Below, one piece after another: positions 1 to 7,191 of a stretch of DNA of 10,782 nt. The notes beneath the pieces were generated by a model. It searched no databases and was not told the origin of the DNA. It was given only the letters and a program-made list of their open reading frames with translations. The position numbers and the translations under genes were made by a program. The stretch comes from an uncultured Fidelibacterota bacterium (GTDB lineage Bacteria; Marinisomatota; Marinisomatia; SCGC-AAA003-L08; GCA-002707645). The stretch's first letter is position 1. The number at the start of each line of letters is the position of its first letter. The DNA lies in NCBI GenBank assembly GCA_913020255.1, contig CAJWAW010000023.1, positions 1 to 10,782 on the forward strand, written 5' to 3'.

Positions 1-63
1 TATTTCGCTAGAGTAACTGCTCCTGGTTTCTCTGACGTAATAAATATGACATTATTGAAATAG
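1..63 (+). CDS. 3' end of upstream gene, probable T9SS type A sorting-domain protein (partial)
   Basis: Only the last 20 codons before the TAG stop at 61-63 are in the window. The frame reads YFARVTAPGFSD followed by a hydrophobic tail ending in MTLLK. This spacing (aromatic pair, R at +4, a G/F pair, then a short beta-strand ending in Leu-Leu-Lys) resembles the end of T9SS type A C-terminal sorting domains, which typically read like YF-x-R-L-x-A-G-x-F-x(4)-K-K-M-x-L-x-K. Such tails direct outer-membrane export and surface attachment through PorU in Bacteroidota and relatives. The body of the protein is outside the window, so its function cannot be stated. The frame is open to the left edge, and a strong terminator follows 20 nt after the stop, which supports a real gene end. 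The T9SS reading rests on 20 residues and is moderate. Confidence 0.6.
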   Translation, partial: YFARVTAPGFSDVINMTLLK

Positions 64-83
64 ATCGATTATACTCATTTTAC

Positions 84-117
84 AAAGCCCCTATTTTTTA
101 TAATAGGGGCTTTTTTT
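84..117 (+). terminator. Rho-independent terminator of the upstream gene
   Basis: A perfect 12-bp inverted repeat (AAAGCCCCTATT at 84-95, AATAGGGGCTTT at 102-113) encloses the 6-nt loop TTTTAT. A run of seven Ts (111-117) overlaps the 3' arm. The GC-rich CCCC/GGGG core stands out in this AT-rich sequence. The T-tract lies on the right, with only three A residues at the left foot, so it acts mainly on + strand transcripts from the upstream gene. It ends 22 nt before the trkA start codon. Confidence 0.93.
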
Positions 118-139
118 ATACGATAAAAAAAATAATATT

Positions 140-1489
140 ATGTCAACTAATATTGTTCTAATAGGAGCTGGTGAAGTAGGTTTTAGCCTATCAAAATTTC
201 TTTCAAAAGAAAAATATGATTTAACCGTTATTGATGTAGATCCATTAAAGTGTAGTAGAATTAAAAATACTATTGATGCGAGAGTTATTGAAGGAGATGG
301 TTGCTCTCAAAGAATATTACAAAAAATTGATTTTACTAATGTGGATTTCTTTTTATCTCTTACAAAAATAGATGAAGTTAATTTAGTAGCCTCAATAATT
401 GCCAAAAAATTAGGTGCTAAAAATATCATAACTAGATTAAGGAACACTGAATATATCCATTCAAGTGCCATAGTTACTCCTTATGAATTTGGTATTGATC
501 ATATAATATACCCGGAAAAATCTGCTGAGATTGAAATTGAAAACTTAGTTAGACAAACTTCAGCGGTAGAAATTAAAGGTTTTAAGGATGATAAAATAAA
601 GCTTGTTGGTATAAAATTAGAAAATTCATCACCTTTGGTTGGTAGGACAATTAACAACGTTAATTTAGCTAATCCCTTTTTAATTCATAAGGTTCCGGTT
701 ATATTTAGAAATGACGATTCATTTATACCTCATGAGGATACTGTATATAAAAAGGATGACGTTGTATATTTCTGTTGTGATAATAAAAATATAGAAGAAG
801 TTCAAAAGATGACTGGTAAGCCATCTTTTAAAGTCAATACTATAATGATATTGGGTCTTGGTAAGATTTCTAGAATGTTAGCAAAATCGTTACAATCTGA
901 TTATGATGTAAAGATTATTGAGAAAAATCCAATTAAAGCTAAAAAGTTTAGTCGAAATTTAGATGAATCTTTAATATTAGTTGGTGATGGATTAGATGAA
1001 GAATTCCTTGAATCTGAAAATATTCATGAAATTGACTGTTTTATAGCAACAACAGAAAATGATAAATCTAATATGCTTGCAAGCCTAATGGTTAAGTATC
1101 ATAATGTTAAGCAAGTTATTATGCATGTATCATCAACCAATTATATGAAATCAGTAAGAAGAATTGGAATAGATTCTGTTGTTAGTAAAAATATTTCAGC
1201 TGTGAATGATGTACTTAAAATCATTCAATCAAATAAAGATGAAATAATAATTAGTCCTTTTGAAGAAATACATATTGATGCCTTAGAAATAAAAGCTAAT
1301 GAACAATGTAAGTATTTTCTTAAAAAATATAAATTAAGTGATATTCCAAAAAACATGTGTTTAGGTGCTATTTTAAGAAAATATGAAGTTATCATACCAT
1401 CATATAATACTTCTATAGAGCCTGGTGATAATTTATTGATTTTTTTAAATCAAGAATCAATTGGTAAAGCTGAAAGCTTGTTTAAGTAA
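140..1489 (+). CDS. trkA: Trk potassium uptake system NAD-binding protein TrkA
   Basis: Cytoplasmic regulatory subunit that gates the TrkH potassium channel in response to nucleotides (NAD(H), ATP in characterised systems). At 449 aa it is close to the E. coli length of about 458 and holds two full RCK units. RCK_N1 spans about residues 1-130, with Rossmann loop G9-x-G11-x-x-G14 and acidic D32 at the end of beta-2, the usual NAD ribose contact. TrkA_C1 spans about 140-228. RCK_N2 starts near 234 with G239-L-G241-K-I-S244, where the third glycine is serine; E261 or a neighbour probably plays the beta-2 acidic role. TrkA_C2 spans about 365-449. It is the first gene after the terminator and abuts trkH with no gap, the expected pairing for a Trk system. 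There is no Shine-Dalgarno before ATG 140 (the leader is AATAATATT). Identification is firm. Confidence 0.96.
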   Translation: MSTNIVLIGAGEVGFSLSKFLSKEKYDLTVIDVDPLKCSRIKNTIDARVIEGDGCSQRILQKIDFTNVDFFLSLTKIDEVNLVASIIAKKLGAKNIITRLRNTEYIHSSAIVTPYEFGIDHIIYPEKSAEIEIENLVRQTSAVEIKGFKDDKIKLVGIKLENSSPLVGRTINNVNLANPFLIHKVPVIFRNDDSFIPHEDTVYKKDDVVYFCCDNKNIEEVQKMTGKPSFKVNTIMILGLGKISRMLAKSLQSDYDVKIIEKNPIKAKKFSRNLDESLILVGDGLDEEFLESENIHEIDCFIATTENDKSNMLASLMVKYHNVKQVIMHVSSTNYMKSVRRIGIDSVVSKNISAVNDVLKIIQSNKDEIIISPFEEIHIDALEIKANEQCKYFLKKYKLSDIPKNMCLGAILRKYEVIIPSYNTSIEPGDNLLIFLNQESIGKAESLFK

Positions 1490-2962
1490 ATGATTAATAT
1501 TAAAATCCTAAATACTTTAGGTTTATTAATTATATTTTTAGGACTCTCAATGCTACCTAGTGCATTATGGTCAATTTATTACCAAGAATATAATGATATG
1601 GTTGCGATTTTATATTCTTCATTATATTCAATTATATTTGGTCTTTTGTTATTTCTTACTAAGTACCTGATTAAAAACCAAAGCAGGGTCGATTTAACAT
1701 CAAATGATGCATTTACAATTGTTACTTTAGGATGGATCTTATCTGCAATTTTTAGCTCACTTCCCCTATATCTCTCAGATTATAATATTGCCTTTATTGA
1801 TTGTTTTTTTGAGTCAATGTCAGGATTAACAACAACAGGTTCTACGATTCTAGGTAGCAGTACTGTAGCTATTGAAAGTTTATCACATGGACTATTATTT
1901 TGGCGTAGCTTTACACAATTTTTAGGTGGAATGGGCATTATTGTATTTACTATTGCATTGTTACCTCTGTTAGGTATTGGTGGTGTGCAATTATTTCGAG
2001 CCGAAGTAGCGGGACCAACAGCTGATAAAATCACTCCTAGAGTAAAGCAAACTGCAAATCTTTTATGGAGCATATATATAGGCTTTGTTTTTGTTTTAAC
2101 GGTTATTCTATATGCACAAGGTATGACTTTCTTTGATTCACTTTGTCATTCATTTACTACAATTGCAACATCTGGTTTTTCAACTCATACTGAAAGCATT
2201 GCTTACTTCAATAGTCCGATTATAGAATGGACAATAATCGTTTTCATGTTAATCGCTGCAACAAATTTTACATTGCATTATATATTTCTAAGTCAACGTA
2301 AAATAGATTATTTTAAAGATGAGGAATTTAAATTTTACATATTTACTTTTATTATTATAACACTGATTATTTTTATGAATACGAACTATTATCATATTTA
2401 TAATTGGTCTATAGATTCGTTAAGGCATTCAATGTTTACAACTGCATCATTACTTACAACAACTGGCTTTACTACTGTGAATTATTCTTTATGGCCGAAT
2501 TTATCTACTATGTTAATTTTTATCTTATTTTTCATTGGAGGTACTTCTGGCTCTACTACAGGTGCACTTAAAATTGTAAGAACGATATTAATTTTTAAAT
2601 ACTTGTTTTATGAAATTAGAAGGTTAGTACATCCAAATGGTGTGTATAATATTAAATTTGGAGGAAATATTATTGAAGAGAATATTATTAAAAATACATT
2701 GGGATTTTATTTATTCTATATATTTATTTTTATTTTATCAGGTATAATATTTTCTTCTTATAATATAGATTTTATAACTTCTTTTGCTGCAGCAGCTTCT
2801 TCAATTGGAAATATTGGACCTGGCTTAGGTGCTGTAGGTCCAGCTGATAATTGGGCTTTTCTTCCTAATCAATTAAAGTTATTATCAATTTTTTTAATGC
2901 TATTAGGTAGATTAGAAATATTTACGGTTATGGTTCTTATAAGTAGATTATTTTGGAAATAA
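1490..2962 (+). CDS. trkH: Trk potassium uptake system membrane subunit TrkH
   Basis: Inner-membrane potassium channel/transporter of the TrkH/KtrB superfamily, working with TrkA. The 490-aa product matches the usual length (about 483). All four pore-loop filter segments can be seen: TTTGST around T114-T119, ATSGFS around T227-S231, TTTGFT around T325-T328, and NIGPG at N441-G445. Each retains the invariant glycine (G117, G229, G326, G443) that lines the potassium selectivity filter. Hydrophobic helices fill the rest, from about residue 8 to the C-terminus. The GGTSGSTTGALKIVR stretch (about 350-365), just after the third filter, corresponds to the conserved region containing the flexible gating loop. 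ATG 1490 starts directly after the trkA TAA, so the two are probably translationally coupled. Nothing appears truncated. Confidence 0.97.
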   Translation: MINIKILNTLGLLIIFLGLSMLPSALWSIYYQEYNDMVAILYSSLYSIIFGLLLFLTKYLIKNQSRVDLTSNDAFTIVTLGWILSAIFSSLPLYLSDYNIAFIDCFFESMSGLTTTGSTILGSSTVAIESLSHGLLFWRSFTQFLGGMGIIVFTIALLPLLGIGGVQLFRAEVAGPTADKITPRVKQTANLLWSIYIGFVFVLTVILYAQGMTFFDSLCHSFTTIATSGFSTHTESIAYFNSPIIEWTIIVFMLIAATNFTLHYIFLSQRKIDYFKDEEFKFYIFTFIIITLIIFMNTNYYHIYNWSIDSLRHSMFTTASLLTTTGFTTVNYSLWPNLSTMLIFILFFIGGTSGSTTGALKIVRTILIFKYLFYEIRRLVHPNGVYNIKFGGNIIEENIIKNTLGFYLFYIFIFILSGIIFSSYNIDFITSFAAAASSIGNIGPGLGAVGPADNWAFLPNQLKLLSIFLMLLGRLEIFTVMVLISRLFWK

Positions 2963-2965
2963 GTA

Positions 2966-4786
2966 ATGTCTAATAACGCAGACTCCTCAAATATTAGAAA
3001 TTTTTGTATTATAGCTCATATTGATCATGGTAAATCAACTTTAGCTGACAGATTGTTAGAGGTTACCAATACTCTCGATAATAAAGAATTAACTGGCCAG
3101 GTTTTAGATAATATGGATATTGAGCAAGAGCGTGGCATAACTATTAAATCTCATCCAATTCAAATGAATTTAAAACATAATAATAAGCAATATAAATTTA
3201 ATTTAATTGATACCCCTGGTCATGTTGATTTTACCTATGAAGTTTCCAGAAGTATGGCTGCTTGTGAAGGTGCCTTATTATTGATCGATTGTACTCAGGG
3301 AGTAGAAGCACAAACTGTATCAAATTGCTACCTAGCATTAGAATCAAATTTAGAAATAATACCAGTTATTAATAAAATTGATATGAAAAATGCAAATATT
3401 GAATCAACTCAGAATGAAATAATTGAATTAATTGGGTGTAAAAAAGATGATATTGTCAAAATAAGCGCAAAAGATGGTAGCGGCGTAGATAACATTATAT
3501 CTGCTGTTATTAATAGAGTTAAATCACCATCAATTAGTAATTCTGATTCTTTTGCTGGTTTGATTTTTGATTCTTATTATGATCAATATAGAGGTGTTGT
3601 TATTTATATTCGAGTTTTCTCAGGAAAAATTAAAAAAAATACAATTGTTAAATTTTTCAACTACCATGGAACGCATGAAGTACTTGAAGTTGGTGTTTTG
3701 AAATTAAATAGAATCCCTACAAATATATTGGAATCAGGAGATGTTGGGTATATAATTTTAAATATAAAGGATGTTTCAAAGATTAAAGTAGGAGATACTA
3801 TAACAACAAAAGAAAGACCAATTAATTCTCCTCTTTCTGGATATAAGCCTATTAAACCTATGGTTTTTAGTGGGCTTTATCCTGTATCTACAAAAGATTA
3901 TGAGGATTTAAAATTAAGTTTAGATAGATTGAAATTAAATGATTCTTCATTATTTTATGAGCCAAATACATCTTTAGCATTAGGTTTTGGATTTAGATGT
4001 GGCTTTCTAGGTCCTCTGCATATGGAAATTGTTCAAGAGAGATTAGAAAGAGAATTTGGCATTGATCTTATAACAACTTGTCCTAATGTAAGCTATAATA
4101 TTAAAACAAAAACAAATGAAAATATCAGCGTTAATAATCCATCAGACATGCCAAATCCAGTTGATATAGATTCGATATTTGAACCATATATAAAAATTGA
4201 AATAATAACCCCGAAAGATTATATAGGAAGTATACTAAATTTATGCACAAATCATAGAGGTAAATATATTGCTACAAACTATTTATCTATCGAAAGAGCT
4301 CAACTTGTATTTGAAATGCCTCTAGCTGAAATAATTTATGATTTTTTTGAAAATTTAAAATCTATTAGCAGGGGATATGCATCACTTGATTATGAAATTA
4401 TAGGTGAGAAGCCAAGTAAATTAATTAAACTTGATATTAAAGTTTCAGGCGAAGTTGTTGACGCTCTTAGTATAATTGTACATAAAGACAATGCATATTC
4501 CAAAGGTAGGACATTATGCTCCAGATTAAAACAAGAGATTCATAGACATCAATTTGAAGTCCCTATACAAGCTGTAATTGGAAATAAAGTTATTTCTAGA
4601 GAAACTGTAAAAGCTTTAAGGAAAAATGTTACAGCAAAATGTTATGGCGGTGATATATCAAGAAAAAGAAAATTACTTGAAAAACAAAAGGCAGGGAAAA
4701 AAAGAATGAAGCAAGTAGGAAATGTTGAGATTCCACAAGCAGCATTTTTAGCAATTTTAAAATCTGATCTTGATTATAATAAATGA
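2966..4786 (+). CDS. lepA: Elongation factor 4 (LepA), ribosome-associated GTPase
   Basis: Translational GTPase of the EF-G-like family, reported to act on stalled or mistranslocated ribosomes and in 30S biogenesis. At 606 aa it is near the E. coli 599. G1/P-loop is A17-H-I-D-H-G-K-S-T25, G3 is D82-T-P-G-H86 (with the catalytic-type His), G4 is N136-K-I-D139, and a G5-like SAK lies near 168. Domain II follows (about 190-285), then an EF-G III-like domain (about 290-370), EFG_C (about 400-485), and the LepA-specific C-terminal domain with KQKAGKKRMKQVGNVEIPQ, which separates it from EF-G. The switch region reads TIKSHPIQM, close to Bacteroidota-type LepA. The gene starts 3 nt after trkH stops, and its stop overlaps the next start as ATGA (4783-4786). 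No Shine-Dalgarno is evident at 2966. Confidence 0.98.
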   Translation: MSNNADSSNIRNFCIIAHIDHGKSTLADRLLEVTNTLDNKELTGQVLDNMDIEQERGITIKSHPIQMNLKHNNKQYKFNLIDTPGHVDFTYEVSRSMAACEGALLLIDCTQGVEAQTVSNCYLALESNLEIIPVINKIDMKNANIESTQNEIIELIGCKKDDIVKISAKDGSGVDNIISAVINRVKSPSISNSDSFAGLIFDSYYDQYRGVVIYIRVFSGKIKKNTIVKFFNYHGTHEVLEVGVLKLNRIPTNILESGDVGYIILNIKDVSKIKVGDTITTKERPINSPLSGYKPIKPMVFSGLYPVSTKDYEDLKLSLDRLKLNDSSLFYEPNTSLALGFGFRCGFLGPLHMEIVQERLEREFGIDLITTCPNVSYNIKTKTNENISVNNPSDMPNPVDIDSIFEPYIKIEIITPKDYIGSILNLCTNHRGKYIATNYLSIERAQLVFEMPLAEIIYDFFENLKSISRGYASLDYEIIGEKPSKLIKLDIKVSGEVVDALSIIVHKDNAYSKGRTLCSRLKQEIHRHQFEVPIQAVIGNKVISRETVKALRKNVTAKCYGGDISRKRKLLEKQKAGKKRMKQVGNVEIPQAAFLAILKSDLDYNK

Positions 4787-5490
4787 GATATTTTCACTAT
4801 TCAAAAAATATACTTTCATCTATACTATTTATATTTCCTTTACTTCTTTTATATGAATTTATTTCATTCTTCAAATTTAACAATGCAGATATTACAATTA
4901 GAAATACTGCAGACACAATATTTAGAGATTTTATTAAACTTTTCACAGAAAATGTTTTTTTAGTTCAAAGCATAGTAATTTTACTTTTTTTAGTCTCTTA
5001 CTATATTTATAACAAAAATGATCGTCATGATCATGAATTCAATATTAAATATATTTCTTTTATGTATATTGAAGGTTTTTTCTACGGCCTATTACTAGTA
5101 TTTTTTCTTAATGGGCTTAATGTTTTTCAAAGATTAGATGTATTTCAATATAATGATTATATAATATCTTTTTATTTATGCTTAGGAGCTGGTATTTGGG
5201 AAGAAATATTATTTAGATTAATTATTTTTAATTTATTTATTTATTTGACATCAATTTTTTTAAAAAATCCCTTTGTCTATTTATTGCTGTCAATTTTTAT
5301 TTCATCTTTTATTTTTTCATTATTTCATTACATTGGCTCCTTTTCAGATACTTTTACATTATATTCATTTATAATAAGATTTGTTGGTGGTGTATATTTA
5401 GCAGTAATATATTATTATAGAGGACTTGGAATTGCTATGTTTTCACATTTTATTTATGACTTTTTAATAGTTTCTTATCCATTGATTTAA
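4783..5490 (+). CDS. CPBP family intramembrane metalloprotease-like protein
   Basis: Polytopic membrane protein of 235 aa with about six or seven hydrophobic helices (roughly residues 10-30, 55-75, 92-112, 127-155, 160-182, 190-235). It carries the three signatures of the CPBP/Abi (CAAX protease and bacteriocin-processing) family: E140-E141-x-x-x-R145, F178-x-x-x-H182, and H222-x-x-x-D226 near the C-terminus. The glutamate and histidines are the presumed catalytic or metal-contacting residues, so the core looks intact. Family members cleave prenylated proteins or peptides, process bacteriocins or confer self-immunity; many are uncharacterised, so no substrate is assigned. The start overlaps the lepA stop by 4 nt and lgt starts 2 nt after it, which suggests a role in membrane protein or lipoprotein handling, but this is inference from context only. 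Confidence 0.87.
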   Translation: MRYFHYSKNILSSILFIFPLLLLYEFISFFKFNNADITIRNTADTIFRDFIKLFTENVFLVQSIVILLFLVSYYIYNKNDRHDHEFNIKYISFMYIEGFFYGLLLVFFLNGLNVFQRLDVFQYNDYIISFYLCLGAGIWEEILFRLIIFNLFIYLTSIFLKNPFVYLLLSIFISSFIFSLFHYIGSFSDTFTLYSFIIRFVGGVYLAVIYYYRGLGIAMFSHFIYDFLIVSYPLI

Positions 5491-5492
5491 CA

Positions 5493-6398
5493 ATGTATCC
5501 TATTTTATTTCAATATAACAATTTTCAAATATCGACATATGGCCTTATGCTTATGCTGGCATTTATCATTGCTAATTATTTACTTAAAAAATATTTAATA
5601 TCAGAAAATGTAAACCCCAAAATTGGTGAAGATATTATTTTTTATGCAGCTATTGGTGGTATTATTGGATCTAAAATATTTTACATTGTCGAATACTATG
5701 ATTCAGGTGAAGGATATAATAATATTTTAGGATTAATTTCAATGCTGAAAGGCATATACACACTGAATATTAATTTATTTATTCAAGGATTATCAGATTT
5801 TGGTTCTGGCCTTGTATTTCTTGGTGGATTAATTGGAGGTATGATTACTGTAACAATTTATATATTTTTAAATAATTTAAAATGGAGACTAGTTGCAGAT
5901 TGGGTAGCACCTTATTTAATTTTAGGGCAGGGCATAGGAAGAGTTGGTTGCTTTTTTGTTGGATGTTGTTATGGTCACCCCACTACAGTTAGTTGGCTTT
6001 TTTCATTCCCATCAGGTAGACCACCAACTACTTATGAAAGCTTTCAATACAATTATCCAGATATTTTTTCTAACTATGTAAGCATTTTTTACAACCCAGG
6101 AGATTTTATCAAGGTACATCCAACTCAATTATACGAGTTTGGATTTTATTTATTAATTTTTTTCTTTCTGCTGTATAGAAGAAGTATTAAGAAATACGAT
6201 GGCCAAATTATGTTTGAATATTTATTTTTAGCTGGTTTGTCAAGATTTTTAGTTGAGTTTTTGAGATTAAATCCTACATATATTAATTTTGTTGATTTAT
6301 CAAGTGCGCAGATTATTTCAATTATTATGATTTTTATTTCTTTTACACTTATAATATTAAACTGGAAAAAATCAGGCTATGGAAACGATAAACTGTAG
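5493..6398 (+). CDS. lgt: Phosphatidylglycerol--prolipoprotein diacylglyceryl transferase (Lgt)
   Basis: Inner-membrane enzyme that moves diacylglycerol from phosphatidylglycerol onto the lipobox cysteine of prolipoproteins, the first step of lipoprotein maturation. The 301-aa product has about seven hydrophobic helices. Family landmarks are the N-terminal YGLMLMLAF, G106-L-V-F-L-G-G-L-I-G-G116, the signature G149-R150-V-G-C153-F-F-V-G-C158-C-Y-G161, H209-P-T-Q-L-Y-E215, and G248-L-S-R251-F-L-V-E-F-L-R near the end. R150 and R251 line up with the E. coli residues R143 and R239. The signature has the GCCYG form rather than the E. coli GNFxNxE form. About 45 residues (165-208) separate the GCCYG signature from HPTQLYE, longer than I expect. 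It starts 2 nt after the CPBP gene, and a lipoprotein gene lies two genes downstream. Confidence 0.94.
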   Translation: MYPILFQYNNFQISTYGLMLMLAFIIANYLLKKYLISENVNPKIGEDIIFYAAIGGIIGSKIFYIVEYYDSGEGYNNILGLISMLKGIYTLNINLFIQGLSDFGSGLVFLGGLIGGMITVTIYIFLNNLKWRLVADWVAPYLILGQGIGRVGCFFVGCCYGHPTTVSWLFSFPSGRPPTTYESFQYNYPDIFSNYVSIFYNPGDFIKVHPTQLYEFGFYLLIFFFLLYRRSIKKYDGQIMFEYLFLAGLSRFLVEFLRLNPTYINFVDLSSAQIISIIMIFISFTLIILNWKKSGYGNDKL

Positions 6399-7191
6399 TA
6401 TTTGCGATAAAGCAAATTCTGATCCTTATTTAGAAGTGCCAAACATATCTTTTAGTGAACCAACGAAATTTCAACTAGTTAAATGTAAAAATTGTAATTT
6501 TGTATATTTAAATCCAAGGATCTCATCAAATGAGATAATTAAATATTATAGTACAGATTATCTTCCTCATGTAGAGAAAAACAATTTTATGAAATATGTT
6601 CAATTACTTTTATTTAGATGGAAGCGTTATATTATCGAAATATTTAAAAAAAAAGGGAAAGTTATTGATATAGGTTCAGGTAATAATAGTTTTATAAAAT
6701 ATATGAGAAATCATAGTTGGGATGCAGATAGCTTTGATAAATTTAATAATTCAACTATTAATGACATAAATAAATGTAAAGATAATTATTATGATGTTAT
6801 TACTTTATGGCATAGCATAGAACATATTCACAATATTGATAGTTTCTTAATGAAAATAAAAAGGATTATAAAGAAAGATGGTATATTAATTATAGCTTGT
6901 CCAAATATTAATTCTATCGATTCAGATCTACTTGGAGCTAGATGGATTGCTTATGATGCACCTAGGCATTTATATCATTTTTCACCAGAAACCTTAATTA
7001 GATATTTATCGAAGTTTAATTTATATATAGTATCATATTATAGAATGTATCAGGATACTTTTTTTAATATAATTAAATCTAAAAATATAAATTTTTTAAC
7101 CAAATTACTTTTTATTGTCACTTCAATAATTGCAATATTTATTTTTAAACAAAAATCTTCTTCCTTTCTATACATATGCAAATTAAAGTAA
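6379..7191 (+). CDS. Class I SAM-dependent methyltransferase with N-terminal zinc-binding motif
   Basis: Predicted 270-aa methyltransferase of the Methyltransf_23-like group. The N-terminus has C6-x2-C9 and C36-x2-C39, a likely zinc knuckle, followed by V-Y-L-N-P-R47. SAM-binding motif I is V95-I-D97-I-G99-S-G101. A post-motif H145-S-I-E148-H149 matches the xxxxEH segment common in this family, and the PRHLYHFSPETL region (about 197-209) is also typical. The C-terminal tail is strongly hydrophobic (about 239-256) and may bind the membrane. The start at 6379 overlaps lgt by 20 nt; it is supported because the next in-frame ATG (around codon 72) would remove the cysteine motif. Related proteins often sit in surface polysaccharide loci and methylate sugars or lipid-linked glycans; the substrate here is unknown. 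Confidence 0.85.
   Translation: METINCSICDKANSDPYLEVPNISFSEPTKFQLVKCKNCNFVYLNPRISSNEIIKYYSTDYLPHVEKNNFMKYVQLLLFRWKRYIIEIFKKKGKVIDIGSGNNSFIKYMRNHSWDADSFDKFNNSTINDINKCKDNYYDVITLWHSIEHIHNIDSFLMKIKRIIKKDGILIIACPNINSIDSDLLGARWIAYDAPRHLYHFSPETLIRYLSKFNLYIVSYYRMYQDTFFNIIKSKNINFLTKLLFIVTSIIAIFIFKQKSSSFLYICKLK

Noticed and set aside
46..75. ATGACA/TATACT as an annotated promoter
   Set aside because: The hexamers and spacing fit sigma70, but chance matches are common in AT-rich DNA, FCB bacteria often use a different -10 (TAnnTTTG), and the start would fall just before a terminator. Kept as a finding, not as a feature.
1780..2073. Minus-strand open frame of 97 codons within trkH
   Set aside because: It lies wholly antisense to a well-conserved trkH coding region, matches no family I recognise, and its composition looks like an antisense read of a membrane protein.
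7060..7191. Possible frameshift or truncation at the methyltransferase C-terminus
   Set aside because: The hydrophobic tail followed by a short basic end is common in this methyltransferase group, and overlap with the next gene is the rule in this operon.
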